Source: Mesorhizobium temperatum (GTDB lineage: Bacteria; Pseudomonadota; Alphaproteobacteria; Rhizobiales; Rhizobiaceae). Taken from it: a DNA stretch of 64,000 bases. A program made the translations under genes and the position numbers. Every line of letters starts with the position of its first letter. The first letter of the stretch is position 1. The notes below the pieces were generated by a model. That model did not search any database. It saw nothing but the letters and a program-made list of their open reading frames with translations, and was not told where the DNA came from. Below are positions 45,154 through 54,082 of the stretch, piece by piece. Where the stretch lies: the NCBI RefSeq assembly GCF_002284575.1, contig NZ_NPKJ01000033.1, positions 16,005 to 80,004 of the forward strand, in the 5' to 3' direction.

Positions 45154-46248
45154 TTACTGTGCCGCAACGCGAATGCGGTCCTCATCCAGGCGCCGGTGTT
45201 CGGATTCCCGTCTTACCGTTTCGAGGTCGGACTGAACCATTTCCTGGACCATCGCATCGAGCGAGGTTGTTGCCTTCCACCCGAGAACGCGCTCCGCTTT
45301 CGAAGGATCGCCGATCAGCAGCTCAACTTCGGTCGGCCTGAAATAGCGCGGATCCACCTCGATCAGGACAGCGCCTGATTTTGCATCGACGCCTTTTTCG
45401 TCAATACCGGAACCAACCCACTCGATCTCGATCCCGACCTCGCTGAATGCAAGCTCGACAAAGCGGCGGACCGAATTCTTTACGCCGGTTGCAAGGACGT
45501 AGTCGTCCGGCATTTCATGCTGAAGGATTCTCCACATGCCTTCGACGTAATCGCGGGCATGCCCCCAATCCCGTTCAGCCGACAGATTGCCGAGGTAGAG
45601 CTTGTCCTGGAGGCCGAGCCTGATTGCAGCAGCCGCGCGCGTGATCTTGCGGGTGACGAACGTCTCGCCGCGCATCGGGCTTTCGTGATTGAACAGGATG
45701 CCGTTGGAAGCATGGATATCATAAGCTTCGCGGTAATTCACGGTGATCCAGTAGGCGTAAATCTTTGCCGCCGCATATGGCGACCGAGGATAGAAAGGCG
45801 TCGTCTCCCGTTGCGGGATCTCCTGCACCTTGCCGTAGAGCTCGGAAGTCGATGCCTGATAAAAACGAGTCTTTTTTGTCAGGCCAAGCAGCCGGATGGC
45901 TTCGAGGAGACGCAATGTGCCGATCGCGTCGGCGTTCGCGGTATATTCCGCGGTCTCGAAGCTCACCTGGACATGCGATTGCGCCGCGAGATTGTAGATC
46001 TCGTCCGGCTGCACTTCCTGGACGATACGGATGAGGTTGGTGGCGTCGGTCATGTCGCCATAGTGCAGCGACAGCCTTACGTCCTTCTCATGCGGATCCT
46101 GGTAGAGATTGTCGATGCGACCGGTGTTGAACGACGAGGAACGCCGCTTGATGCCATGGACATCATAACCCTTTGCCAGAAGAAGTTCCGCCAGATAGGC
46201 ACCATCCTGGCCGGTGATGCCTGTAATGAGTGCGGTCTTCCTAGTCAT
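45154..46248 (-). CDS. gmd: GDP-mannose 4,6-dehydratase
   Basis: Gmd converts GDP-mannose to GDP-4-keto-6-deoxymannose. The 364-residue protein shows the Rossmann [15 protein letters not shown], the [12 protein letters not shown] substrate loop, STSELYGKV and the [15 protein letters not shown]yr-Lys pair. The ATG at 46248 follows GGAGAAG; the in-frame extension to 46497 overlaps the downstream part of the glycosyl-1-phosphate transferase gene and is not real. GDP-mannose would come from the ManC-AGE protein at 27042. The next enzyme (reductase or aminotransferase) is not adjacent. Confidence 0.95.
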   Translation of the reverse strand: MTRKTALITGITGQDGAYLAELLLAKGYDVHGIKRRSSSFNTGRIDNLYQDPHEKDVRLSLHYGDMTDATNLIRIVQEVQPDEIYNLAAQSHVQVSFETAEYTANADAIGTLRLLEAIRLLGLTKKTRFYQASTSELYGKVQEIPQRETTPFYPRSPYAAAKIYAYWITVNYREAYDIHASNGILFNHESPMRGETFVTRKITRAAAAIRLGLQDKLYLGNLSAERDWGHARDYVEGMWRILQHEMPDDYVLATGVKNSVRRFVELAFSEVGIEIEWVGSGIDEKGVDAKSGAVLIEVDPRYFRPTEVELLIGDPSKAERVLGWKATTSLDAMVQEMVQSDLETVRRESEHRRLDEDRIRVAAQ

Positions 46249-46337
46249 TGTGCTTCTCCGGCGATTTCTGGAATGCGATTGTGAGTGTCTTCCAAGCGAA
46301 TAATATGATCCTCCCGCAATCAGTAAGCCTCTTCGGC

Positions 46338-47636
46338 CTACCGAGCACCAAATCCTGTCAGCATGGTTCGGATGGTACGAAACACAATCAGCACGTCGAG
46401 CCAAGGGGAGAAATTTTTGATGTAGTAGAAGTCGTAGTGAAGTTTTTCCAGAACGTCGTCCACCGCCGCAACGTGGCCCTGATTGACTTGCGCCCATCCG
46501 GTAATGCCAGGCCGGACGATGTGCCGATATCGGTAGAATGGCAGCTCAGCCTCGTACCATTTCGATAGAACGAGTGCCTCCGGTCGCGGTCCGATCCAGC
46601 TCATTTCGCCGCGCAAGATGTTGATGGCTTGCGGCAATTCATCGATCCTGGATTTTCTCAGGAACTGCCCAAGGCGTGTAATGCGCGCATCGCCGGCCTT
46701 TGTGATGGCCTCTTCCTTTTCATCGACAACCGCGGCGCCGAGTTTCATCGTCCGAAATTTGTAAACCTCGTAGATCTTTCCTCTGTACCCCATTCTTTTT
46801 TGCTTGAATAAGGCCGGACCAGCTGAATCGAGCTTTATCGCCATCGCCACAAACAAAAGCAATGGCGAGAAAGCGGCAAGTATAAGCAGTGCTGAAATCC
46901 AATCAATGGCCTGCTTTATTTTTAAATAAGCCTGGTTTGGATTCAGAGATCCCAATGTATTTTCGGAAAGATGCTCTATTTCTACTCGACCCGTGAGCGA
47001 CTCGCTGATCTGTTTGACATGGTAGACGGGTGTTCCCGAGAGCGCGCGATCGGCGATGTACCGTTCCCATTCATCCGAAAGATCGGCTCGAAGATCGGCC
47101 ACCACACCGCTCGCATATTCGACAATCGTCTCGGGCGAATGAATCCGGTGCCAACTAACGCCTGGTATGCTTTGCAGCCTATCGACATCTCCACCGGGGA
47201 TTACTGCCAACCGGTATGGGTCGAGCCGTCGCGTGGCCAAGCTCAGACCAAAATACCACAATGTCGACTGAAAGAGACTCGCCGCGGCCTGGAAGCGGCT
47301 ATAGTCGAACCTGAAAAAGAAGATGGCCATGAATACGAGACCGTAAGTCAGGGCGAAGGTGGGCAGGATGTAACCAGCCGCCGCCACACCCGGAAAATTG
47401 CCGATGCGCTTGTAAAGCAGGTAACCCGCCGTGTGAGCCATGAATGCAGCAAAAATCGTAACCTGCATATTCGGTGACCAGATTACTTGCTGATTGAAAG
47501 ACATGCGGATGAGCGCTGGAACCAGGATCGCGAACGTCAATCCGCCAAGCAACTGAAAGCGCATCCGAAGCAGAATATGCCTCTGGCTGGGCAGGTTGAT
47601 AGTGGAGGTGTTCAAATTCGTGAAGCCATTAACCAA
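46338..47636 (-). CDS. Polyprenyl-phosphate glycosyl-1-phosphate transferase (WbaP/WcaJ family)
   Basis: This initiating enzyme loads the first sugar phosphate onto undecaprenyl phosphate. The 432-residue protein has four N-terminal membrane helices and a linker domain. The conserved C-terminal catalytic domain shows [23 protein letters not shown], the Asp-Glu dyad [16 protein letters not shown] and [13 protein letters not shown]. The longest reading starts with TTG at 47636; an ATG at 47564 would remove 24 residues. It is the first biosynthesis gene after the antiterminator. Confidence 0.92.
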   Translation of the reverse strand: MVNGFTNLNTSTINLPSQRHILLRMRFQLLGGLTFAILVPALIRMSFNQQVIWSPNMQVTIFAAFMAHTAGYLLYKRIGNFPGVAAAGYILPTFALTYGLVFMAIFFFRFDYSRFQAAASLFQSTLWYFGLSLATRRLDPYRLAVIPGGDVDRLQSIPGVSWHRIHSPETIVEYASGVVADLRADLSDEWERYIADRALSGTPVYHVKQISESLTGRVEIEHLSENTLGSLNPNQAYLKIKQAIDWISALLILAAFSPLLLFVAMAIKLDSAGPALFKQKRMGYRGKIYEVYKFRTMKLGAAVVDEKEEAITKAGDARITRLGQFLRKSRIDELPQAINILRGEMSWIGPRPEALVLSKWYEAELPFYRYRHIVRPGITGWAQVNQGHVAAVDDVLEKLHYDFYYIKNFSPWLDVLIVFRTIRTMLTGFGAR

Positions 47637-47786
47637 TTAAACTGATCATCCGCGAAGGCAACCAACAGTTCTGCATTGCCACGTCTATCGACATCCTTCG
47701 GCTCCAACAATGGCTACCGCACTCCCGGGTGAACCCGAGAGCCGACTTTGCAGCACTTGCACCGCATGACCTGGCGTCAGCTGCGG

Positions 47787-48350
47787 TTATGCGATCGCGA
47801 CGAGTTCCCTTGAATCCATGTCAACAGGGATCTCGCCATTCATGATGGCAACCAGCACTCGGGCCCTTCCGGCTGGATCGAGCCGGTCAAGGCGACCGAT
47901 CATCTCCGCGAAAGGACCTGAAAGAATCCGAACCGATGCGCCCGCAGCGAGGCCTCCGCTGAAATCAAGCAGGCCATCCCTGCCGGTCAGGGCTATGAAC
48001 CGCTCCACCAACCCCGACGGGACCGGCGATGGCCGTTCGCCCTGCATGATGAGTGAGCGCACACCGAACGTTCCATTGACCGAGCGCCACCGCTGCAGCG
48101 CGACATCGAGGGCGATGAACATGTAACCTGGAAAATAGGCCGCCGGTCGCGTCTCGATGCGCCGGGCATGACGTGTGGTCTTCTCGCAGCGAGGCGTAAA
48201 CGGGTGAAACCCCTGCATCCGGAGATGCCGTTCGGCGACGTCTTCTTTTCCCGGAAATACGCTGGCGGCATACCAGCGTGCTGCGGTGCCGGTTGCGGGT
48301 GGTTGCAACGATACAGTCGCCTTAACAGTTGTTTTTCCCGGGCTGGTCAC
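47787..48350 (-). CDS. NusG/RfaH-like transcription antiterminator
   Basis: This 187-residue NusG paralogue has an N-terminal NGN domain (RWYAASVFPGKEDVAERHLRMQGF, FPGYMFIALD, VRSLIM) and a C-terminal KOW domain (LAAGASVRILSGPFAEMIGRLDRLDPAGRARVLVAIM). Such specialised paralogues load onto RNA polymerase and suppress termination in long surface-polysaccharide operons. The start is GTG at 48350 with AAGGA upstream; the longer frame has no such signal. It is the first gene of the leftward cluster. It is the likely activator of the genes to its left, by analogy with RfaH and LoaP. Confidence 0.88.
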   Translation of the reverse strand: MTSPGKTTVKATVSLQPPATGTAARWYAASVFPGKEDVAERHLRMQGFHPFTPRCEKTTRHARRIETRPAAYFPGYMFIALDVALQRWRSVNGTFGVRSLIMQGERPSPVPSGLVERFIALTGRDGLLDFSGGLAAGASVRILSGPFAEMIGRLDRLDPAGRARVLVAIMNGEIPVDMDSRELVAIA

Positions 48351-48785
48351 AAGTATCCTTCTCGGCGGTCTTTGGCACGGTCGGGGCAAGCGTTACGACA
48401 GCGCGAAGATACCAGCAAGCAACCATGTCGTGAGAATCGATTCGATTGGTCGAATCCTGCTAATTGTCCACTACTTTAGCTGCGCCTAAAAGTCATCGCG
48501 CCGCTTTCTTTTTTAGCTATCCAGCAGCGGTATCGAGCAATTGCTCCGATATGTAGCTGCTTGGTTATGCTGGCTCGCGACGAACCGCTGGCTCTTCTGG
48601 TCCTTAATCGGTCGATTTGAACATAGTGTGACGGTATCGTTAGCAAAACGTTACCGACCACTTGGCGGCGGCCTGCTTTGACGAGAACTCGCGGCAGGCC
48701 GTCGCTGAAACGGGACCGTTCCACGATCACATCCTGTGGTTGCGTGCACTCGATCAGTGCCCGCGCCCGATCTATCGACCAGAGT
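48351..48785. promoter_or_regulatory. Upstream region of the polysaccharide cluster, with inverted repeat
   Basis: About 435 bp without a recognisable gene separates the antiterminator from bioY (both leftward). An inverted repeat GATTCGA-ttgg-TCGAATC lies at 48439-48456, about 90 bp upstream of the antiterminator start, and could be an operator. A 115-codon frame over 48476-48823 has no family resemblance and overlaps bioY. No ops-type (GGCGGTAGC) element was seen. Confidence 0.5.
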
Positions 48786-49370
48786 TCAGGGGCGTTTGAG
48801 TAGCGACCAGACGGCTGGCACAAGGCTCGCCGCCAGGCCGACCTTGATCAGGTCGCCGACGATGAAGGGCAAGACGCCGAACTGCCATGACTTTTCCGGG
48901 CCGATGAGCAGTGCCAGCCAGGCAAAGCCCATCGCCATCATGACGATTTCGGCAACCAGCATCGCGTTGAAGAGCTTGATCGGATGGCGATCCCAACCGC
49001 GATCGGCAGCCCAGCCGACGATCGCCGCCATGACCACGAAGCCGGCAAGATAGCCGCCGGTCGAGCCGAGCATGTAGGCGATGCCGATGCCCTTTTCCGG
49101 CGTGCCCTGGAAGACCGGCAAGCCCATGGCGCCCTCCGCCATGTAGAGAAGCAGCGTGGCGACGCCGAGGCGCATGCCGAATGCTGCGGCGATCAGAAAG
49201 ACGGCTAAGGTCTGCATCGAGATGTCGACCGGTCCGAGCAGAACTCTGGTCTTGGCCGACAAGGTCAGCACCAGCGTTCCAATGATCGCCAGCAGAAGCT
49301 GCGTCGCCAGGCGGGCCGCGCCTTTTTCAGGCAGAGCGAGAGAAACAAGCGGTGTCGTTGCAATTGCCAT
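48786..49370 (-). CDS. bioY: Biotin transporter BioY (S component)
   Basis: BioY is the substrate-binding membrane subunit of biotin ECF transporters and can work alone in rhizobia. The 194-residue protein has six hydrophobic helices, the PVDISMQTLAVFLIAAAFGMRLG motif and GLPVFQG..TGGYLAGFV typical of BioY. No bioM/bioN genes are adjacent within the window. The ATG at 49370 is preferred over an upstream in-frame codon. Confidence 0.92.
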   Translation of the reverse strand: MAIATTPLVSLALPEKGAARLATQLLLAIIGTLVLTLSAKTRVLLGPVDISMQTLAVFLIAAAFGMRLGVATLLLYMAEGAMGLPVFQGTPEKGIGIAYMLGSTGGYLAGFVVMAAIVGWAADRGWDRHPIKLFNAMLVAEIVMMAMGFAWLALLIGPEKSWQFGVLPFIVGDLIKVGLAASLVPAVWSLLKRP

Positions 49371-49487
49371 GGTCTTCCTCATTGCGGACTGCCGCAGATC
49401 GCGGCCTTGCGTTTTCCTATATTGGCTTCCGTGTTATGCGGCAATCGGTTTTGCCGTCTCTGGAACAGAGCTTGAACGACATTGGCC

Positions 49488-50396
49488 ATGGCGCTGAAAT
49501 TCGACACAGACTTCGATCCGTCCTACGGCCAGGGCGTGACGGTTGCGCCCGACGTGCTCCGGATTACCGCGGAAAATCCCGGCCCGTTCACCTTTTACGG
49601 CACCAACAGCTACATCGTCGGACGCAAGACGCTGGCGGTGATCGATCCGGGGCCGGATGACGATGCGCATCTCAAGACATTGCTCGAGGTGATCGGAGAT
49701 AGGCCGGTCAGCCACATTTTCGTCAGCCACACGCATCGCGACCATTCTCCGCTGGCAGCGCGGCTGAAGCAGCACACCGGCGCAATTGTATTGGCCGAAG
49801 GTCGGCATCGGCCGGCGAGGCCGCTGCGCATAGGCGAGGTCAATCCGCTCGACGCCAGCGCCGACACCGCCTTTAATCCGGATATCGCGCTTGCCGACGA
49901 TACGGTGATCGACGGCGACGGTTGGGCGATCAGAACGGTGCTGACACCGGGCCATACCGCCAATCACGCGGCTTTTGCGCTGGAAGGAACCAGTATCCTG
50001 TTCTCGGCCGATCACGTCATGGCTTGGTCGACCTCCATCGTTGCGCCACCGGACGGCGCCATGGCCGACTATATGGCCTCGCTGGATCGGCTGATCGAGC
50101 GCGACGACCGCCTGCTCCTGCCCGGCCACGGCGGGCCGGTGACCGCGCCGCGCAGCTTCATGCGCGAGTTGAAGACGCATCGCCGAATGCGCGAACGCGC
50201 GATCCTGGAGCAGCTCAGAAGCGGCGACCGGACGATCAAGGAGATGGTCGCGGCGATCTACAGGGATACCGACCCGCGCCTGCACGGCGCGGCCGGCCTG
50301 TCGGTGCTTGCCCATCTCGAGGACCTGGTGGCCCGCGGCCTCATCACCACCGACGGCGAGCCGGCAATCGACGGCATATTCAGGCCGCCTGGCTAA
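49488..50396 (+). CDS. MBL-fold metallo-hydrolase (LACTB2-like)
   Basis: The 302-residue protein has the metallo-beta-lactamase motif HIFVSHTHRDHSPLAARLK (HxHxDH), GHTANHAAF, SADHVM and LPGHGGPV. A C-terminal winged helix follows (REL..HRRMRERAILEQLRSGDRTIKEMVAAIYRD), which together resemble LACTB2-type hydrolases or nucleases. Function beyond hydrolase is unassigned. The ATG at 49488 is used; a TTG lies 6 bp upstream. It is divergent from bioY with a 117-bp gap. Confidence 0.87.
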   Translation: MALKFDTDFDPSYGQGVTVAPDVLRITAENPGPFTFYGTNSYIVGRKTLAVIDPGPDDDAHLKTLLEVIGDRPVSHIFVSHTHRDHSPLAARLKQHTGAIVLAEGRHRPARPLRIGEVNPLDASADTAFNPDIALADDTVIDGDGWAIRTVLTPGHTANHAAFALEGTSILFSADHVMAWSTSIVAPPDGAMADYMASLDRLIERDDRLLLPGHGGPVTAPRSFMRELKTHRRMRERAILEQLRSGDRTIKEMVAAIYRDTDPRLHGAAGLSVLAHLEDLVARGLITTDGEPAIDGIFRPPG

Positions 50397-50426
50397 GGTC
50401 CCGCCACGAACTACGCTCCTGAAAGC

Positions 50427-51335
50427 TCAGAACCGGCTGGAACGCTCTGCCGGTTGAGGCGACTTCAAACCCTGGCAAGAGCATTCCGGATTGGCCGGAA
50501 GTCGCGCGGCGGTCTCCAGTGCAACCCGCGAGGCTGTCATGGAGAGATTGGGCAGCACGTCCTCCTGCAGCAATTTCCGGCGATTGCGGTCCATATAGTC
50601 GTTGAAGCCCGCGGTGACGAACGCACAGGGCACGAAGCAAGCGCCGATCTCGCGCGCCAAGGTGGCCTCAGGGGCGATGGAATGGTTAAGCACATCCGCC
50701 CCCATGCCGCGATACGCCAAAGCCTCGGCTGGGGTTGTCAGTCGCGGCCCATAACAATGGGCAGCCACCAACTGCTGTTCGATGCCATGAACGCGGCATT
50801 CGGCTGGCCAATGGCGGCGGGCCGTTTCGACAAGAACCGCCGCACATCTTGGACATACGATCTGCTTGCCCGAACAGTCGAAGCTCTGGCGGTCTGGAAG
50901 CAGTGAAAACGGGGTCTGCGTCAGCTCGATGATATCGGCGGTCACCACCATGTCGCCGGGCTGGATCGCCTTGTTGACGGCGCCAACGGTCGAGCAGGCG
51001 AGAACTTGCCGTACACCCGCCCGCATCAATACCCAGAACGCGCGGCGATGGCAGGAATGGTCGATATGATCGCGGGGGTTGCCGTGCGAATACATGCACA
51101 ACGCCCGCTTCGCTCTCCCTTCGGCTGTAATCGAGGCATCGAACTCGAGCAACTTCCAGTTGTCGGTACGACCGAAAGGCGTTTCAAAACTCAGGTCGCG
51201 CTGCAACGTGCGCACACCATCGAATTCGACATCTTCCGGGAAGGCAAGCCCCCAGTTTGCCGACCCGGTGATGATGGCCAACCCTACCTGAGGTATGTCC
51301 GTCAGATCGTCGGCTGCGTGATGATTTGCAGGCAT
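50427..51335 (-). CDS. Divergent MTA/nucleoside phosphorylase family protein
   Basis: This 302-residue member of the MTAP/PNP family 2 has VGLAIITGSANWGLAF, HGNPRDHIDHSCHRRAFWVLMRAGVRQVLACSTVGAVNKAIQPGDMVV and GADVLNHSIAPEATLAREIG. Canonical MTA phosphorylases have EGPRF, a Met before TTxPE and TDYD that contact the purine; here these are YGPRL, NHSIAPE and AGFND. I infer a changed base specificity. It is the last gene of the import operon, 14 bp after a permease, so its substrate is probably what that system imports or a product of it. Confidence 0.8.
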   Translation of the reverse strand: MPANHHAADDLTDIPQVGLAIITGSANWGLAFPEDVEFDGVRTLQRDLSFETPFGRTDNWKLLEFDASITAEGRAKRALCMYSHGNPRDHIDHSCHRRAFWVLMRAGVRQVLACSTVGAVNKAIQPGDMVVTADIIELTQTPFSLLPDRQSFDCSGKQIVCPRCAAVLVETARRHWPAECRVHGIEQQLVAAHCYGPRLTTPAEALAYRGMGADVLNHSIAPEATLAREIGACFVPCAFVTAGFNDYMDRNRRKLLQEDVLPNLSMTASRVALETAARLPANPECSCQGLKSPQPAERSSRF

Positions 51336-51349
51336 GTTTCCAGTCTCGG

Positions 51350-52150
51350 TCAGGATTTTTGGCGAAAAGCCACGATCAGGACGACGACCACAACGATAGC
51401 GGTCCACAATGTCGAGATCGCCGCAATGGTCGGATCGATCTGATCGCGCAGCGACACGAACATGAGCTTCGGCATCGTGCTGTTGCGACCACTTGCGACG
51501 AAGATCGAAATCACAGACTCGTCGAGCGACGTCAGGAAGGCCATCAATGTCGCCGACAACAAACTGATCTGAAGTTGCGGAACGATTATTCCGCCAATAG
51601 CTCTGGCCCAGTTCGCGCCGAGGCTACGCGCCGCCTGAACCTGGTTCCAGTCAAAGCGAGCCAGGGCGGGCAACAACACAATGCACGCCACCGGAACGGC
51701 CAGCACCACATGTCCGACCAGCACACCGAACAACGTTCCGACCAGACGTTGTGCCGCCAGCACAAAAAAGAGGCCGATCGCAAGCAGGATTCCTGGGGTG
51801 ATCGAGGGGGTGAGCAGAACGCTCTGGATGGCCGCAGCAGTCTTCCCGCCCAGCCGATTCATTGAGATGCAGCCGAGCAGCGCAAAAGGCACCGCGATCA
51901 GCGCCGTCAATGTCCCAAGGATCAGGCTCGTCCTGAGTGCAGCCATCCACGTCGCCGAGCCGAAGAAGTTCTCGTACCAGCGCAACGAGTAGGCGTGCGG
52001 CGGAAACTCGAGAAGATTCGACGCCGAGAAGGAAAGCGGCACCACCACGAGCGTCGGCAACATCAGAAATGCCATCACAAGAGCAGCAAAGCCCCAGAGG
52101 ACAATGCGGGCCAGTCTGTTGTGCGGGTAGGCCTCAAGCATGGGGGGCAT
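51350..52150 (-). CDS. ABC transporter permease (PotC-like)
   Basis: This 266-residue inner-membrane permease (BPD_transp_1) has six hydrophobic helices and the EAA-type loop LARFDWNQVQAARSLGANWARAIGGIIVPQL. FLTSLDESVISIFVASG is typical of PotC/spermidine-putrescine-type permeases. It overlaps the end of the PotB-like gene by several bases. Starts at 52150 or 52141 are both possible. Confidence 0.88.
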   Translation of the reverse strand: MPPMLEAYPHNRLARIVLWGFAALVMAFLMLPTLVVVPLSFSASNLLEFPPHAYSLRWYENFFGSATWMAALRTSLILGTLTALIAVPFALLGCISMNRLGGKTAAAIQSVLLTPSITPGILLAIGLFFVLAAQRLVGTLFGVLVGHVVLAVPVACIVLLPALARFDWNQVQAARSLGANWARAIGGIIVPQLQISLLSATLMAFLTSLDESVISIFVASGRNSTMPKLMFVSLRDQIDPTIAAISTLWTAIVVVVVLIVAFRQKS

Positions 52151-53021
52151 CAACTGTGTTCTGGGCCAGCAGGCGCCGTGCCGCCAGCAACATCACGCCG
52201 ATCAGCGCCATCAGAACGAGGAGCAGAATGCCCAGGACGCTCGCCGACCCCCAATCCTGAAAGGTCGATAGCGTACGCTCGATCCGGGTAGAGAGAGGAT
52301 TTACCTTGCCGCCGCCAAGCACCGCCGGCGTGATGAAAAAACCTATGGAATAGATGAGAACGATGACCGAACCCGAGAAGATGCCGCCCGCCGAAAGTGG
52401 CATTATGACTGTGCGCATCACCTGCCCGAGTGTGGCTCCCATGCTCGCTGCCGCGCGAATGAGGTTTGGGTCGATATCGCGCATCGCAGCATAAACGGGC
52501 AGCAGAAAGAGCGGCAGCATGTAGTGAACCATGCCGATCAGCGTTCCGGTGAAGTTATAGACCAGCGGCAAAGGCTCCGCCGTCAGGCCCGAACCGGTCA
52601 ACGCCGCGTTGATCAGGCCATCACGCCGCAAGAGCACGAGCCAGCCATAAGTGCGCACCAGAATAGCGGTCCACAATGGCAGCATGACGAAGGCCATCAG
52701 TACGTTGGCCACCCTTGGTCTGGCACTGGCCAAAGCGAGTGCCAGCGGGGTGCCCAGAAGAATGCAGATCGCCAGCGTGCCGAGGGACAGTTCAAGGGTT
52801 GTGACGAGCGCCGACCATGTCAGTCCGCTCGAAAGCACTTTCGCGTAGTTGCCGACAGTGTACTCACCCCCTGTGGTCAGGAAAGATTGCCGGATGATCC
52901 AAAGGATGGGCAGTATCGCCGCCAGTCCAACGATGAACAGCGCCGGGAGCGAAAGCGAAAGGAAGAATCGCCGCTCGCGTCGCGCATCTGCGGCGAGCGC
53001 AGGATCCACAGTGACGGTCAC
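52134..53021 (-). CDS. ABC transporter permease (PotB-like)
   Basis: The 295-residue permease has an extended N-terminus, six hydrophobic helices and the coupling loop DPNLIRAAASMGATLGQVMRTVIMPLS. GFFITPAVLGGGKVN is typical of PotB/PotH proteins. The GTG start overlaps the TGA of the ATPase gene (GTGA), so the genes are translationally coupled. Confidence 0.88.
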   Translation of the reverse strand: MTVTVDPALAADARRERRFFLSLSLPALFIVGLAAILPILWIIRQSFLTTGGEYTVGNYAKVLSSGLTWSALVTTLELSLGTLAICILLGTPLALALASARPRVANVLMAFVMLPLWTAILVRTYGWLVLLRRDGLINAALTGSGLTAEPLPLVYNFTGTLIGMVHYMLPLFLLPVYAAMRDIDPNLIRAAASMGATLGQVMRTVIMPLSAGGIFSGSVIVLIYSIGFFITPAVLGGGKVNPLSTRIERTLSTFQDWGSASVLGILLLVLMALIGVMLLAARRLLAQNTVDAPHA

Positions 53022-54058
53022 GCTGTCGCTCCCGGTATCGCGTGAACCTTCGCTGCTGGTGCATATGCGGTCATCCGCTGACCGGCGGCAAGCTCGGCGC
53101 AGCCGCCGGCCAGCGCTGCCGGAATGCAGACAAGAACCTCTTGCCCACCGTCAAGCGCCAGCGTCAAAAGCCAGTTCTCGCCGCGAAACGCCTTGGCGCG
53201 CAGTATTCCTTCGAGAGCCACTCCGTCTCCCCCGACGAGCTTCGTATCAAGATGGAAGCTTTCGGCGCGAATCATCAGAGTTTCGCGTGACGCTTCGGCG
53301 CCGTCGATCCTGCGCACCGAGCCTGGAGCCACAATGTTAGCCTCGCCCATGAACTCCGCGACGAAGCGGGTCGATGGACGATCATAAATCCGCTGCGGCG
53401 TATCGATCTGCTGGATGCGGCCGGAGTTCATCACCGCAATCCGGTCAGACATAATCAGCGCTTCGCGCTGGTCATGGGTCACGTAGATTGTGGTGATCCC
53501 CAGATCATCGTGCAGACGCCGGATCTCGTACTGCATGGTCTCGCGCAGGTTCTTGTCGAGCGCCGACAGCGGCTCGTCCATCAGCATCACGCGTGGTTCG
53601 AAGACGATAGCCCGCGCCAATGCCACCCGTTGGCGCTGGCCGCCGGACAGTGCGGCAACATTGCGCTCCGCCAGACCATCCAGCTTCACGCGGGCCAGGG
53701 TGGCAAGCGCCCGCTGACGCGCCTCCGCTCTCGGCGTCTTGCGCAGCGCCAGCGGATACGCGACATTCGCCAGGACATTCATGTGGGGAAACAAGGCGTA
53801 ATTCTGGAATACTATGCCGATGTCGCGTTTGTTGGGCGCCAGGCGAGTAATGTCCCGATCGCCCAACAAGAGTTTACCGGAATCCGGCCGGACAAAACCG
53901 GCCAGAGCCATGAGTAACGTGGTCTTGCCCGATCCCGATGGCCCTAGCAGCGTGAGGAATTCGCCAGCTTGAATGTCGAGCGAAACATCATCCAGTGCGA
54001 CGTAGGTCCCGTAAGCCTTGCTGACGCCGTCGATGGTGATCGGGAGCGACTTCATCAT
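53018..54058 (-). CDS. ABC transporter ATP-binding protein (PotA-like)
   Basis: The 346-residue ATPase has Walker A GPSGSGKTTLLMALAG, Q-loop FQNYALFPHMNV, signature ALSGGQRQRVALARAI and Walker B VMLMDEPLSALDKNLR. A C-terminal TOBE regulatory domain lies at about residues 270-340. This is the POT/CUT1-like group serving polyamine and other oligocationic or opine substrates. It starts 25 bp after the binding-protein gene. Confidence 0.9.
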   Translation of the reverse strand: MMKSLPITIDGVSKAYGTYVALDDVSLDIQAGEFLTLLGPSGSGKTTLLMALAGFVRPDSGKLLLGDRDITRLAPNKRDIGIVFQNYALFPHMNVLANVAYPLALRKTPRAEARQRALATLARVKLDGLAERNVAALSGGQRQRVALARAIVFEPRVMLMDEPLSALDKNLRETMQYEIRRLHDDLGITTIYVTHDQREALIMSDRIAVMNSGRIQQIDTPQRIYDRPSTRFVAEFMGEANIVAPGSVRRIDGAEASRETLMIRAESFHLDTKLVGGDGVALEGILRAKAFRGENWLLTLALDGGQEVLVCIPAALAGGCAELAAGQRMTAYAPAAKVHAIPGATA

Positions 54059-54082
54059 GTGCTCCAGCCTTACAGCTGAGGC

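Noticed and set aside
46249..46497. 83-residue N-terminal extension of Gmd
   Set aside because: It overlaps the coding end of the glycosyl-1-phosphate transferase; the ATG at 46248 has a good ribosome-binding site and matches the family start.
48476..48823. 115-codon minus-strand frame between the antiterminator and bioY
   Set aside because: It overlaps bioY out of frame and shows no recognisable domain; treated as non-coding.
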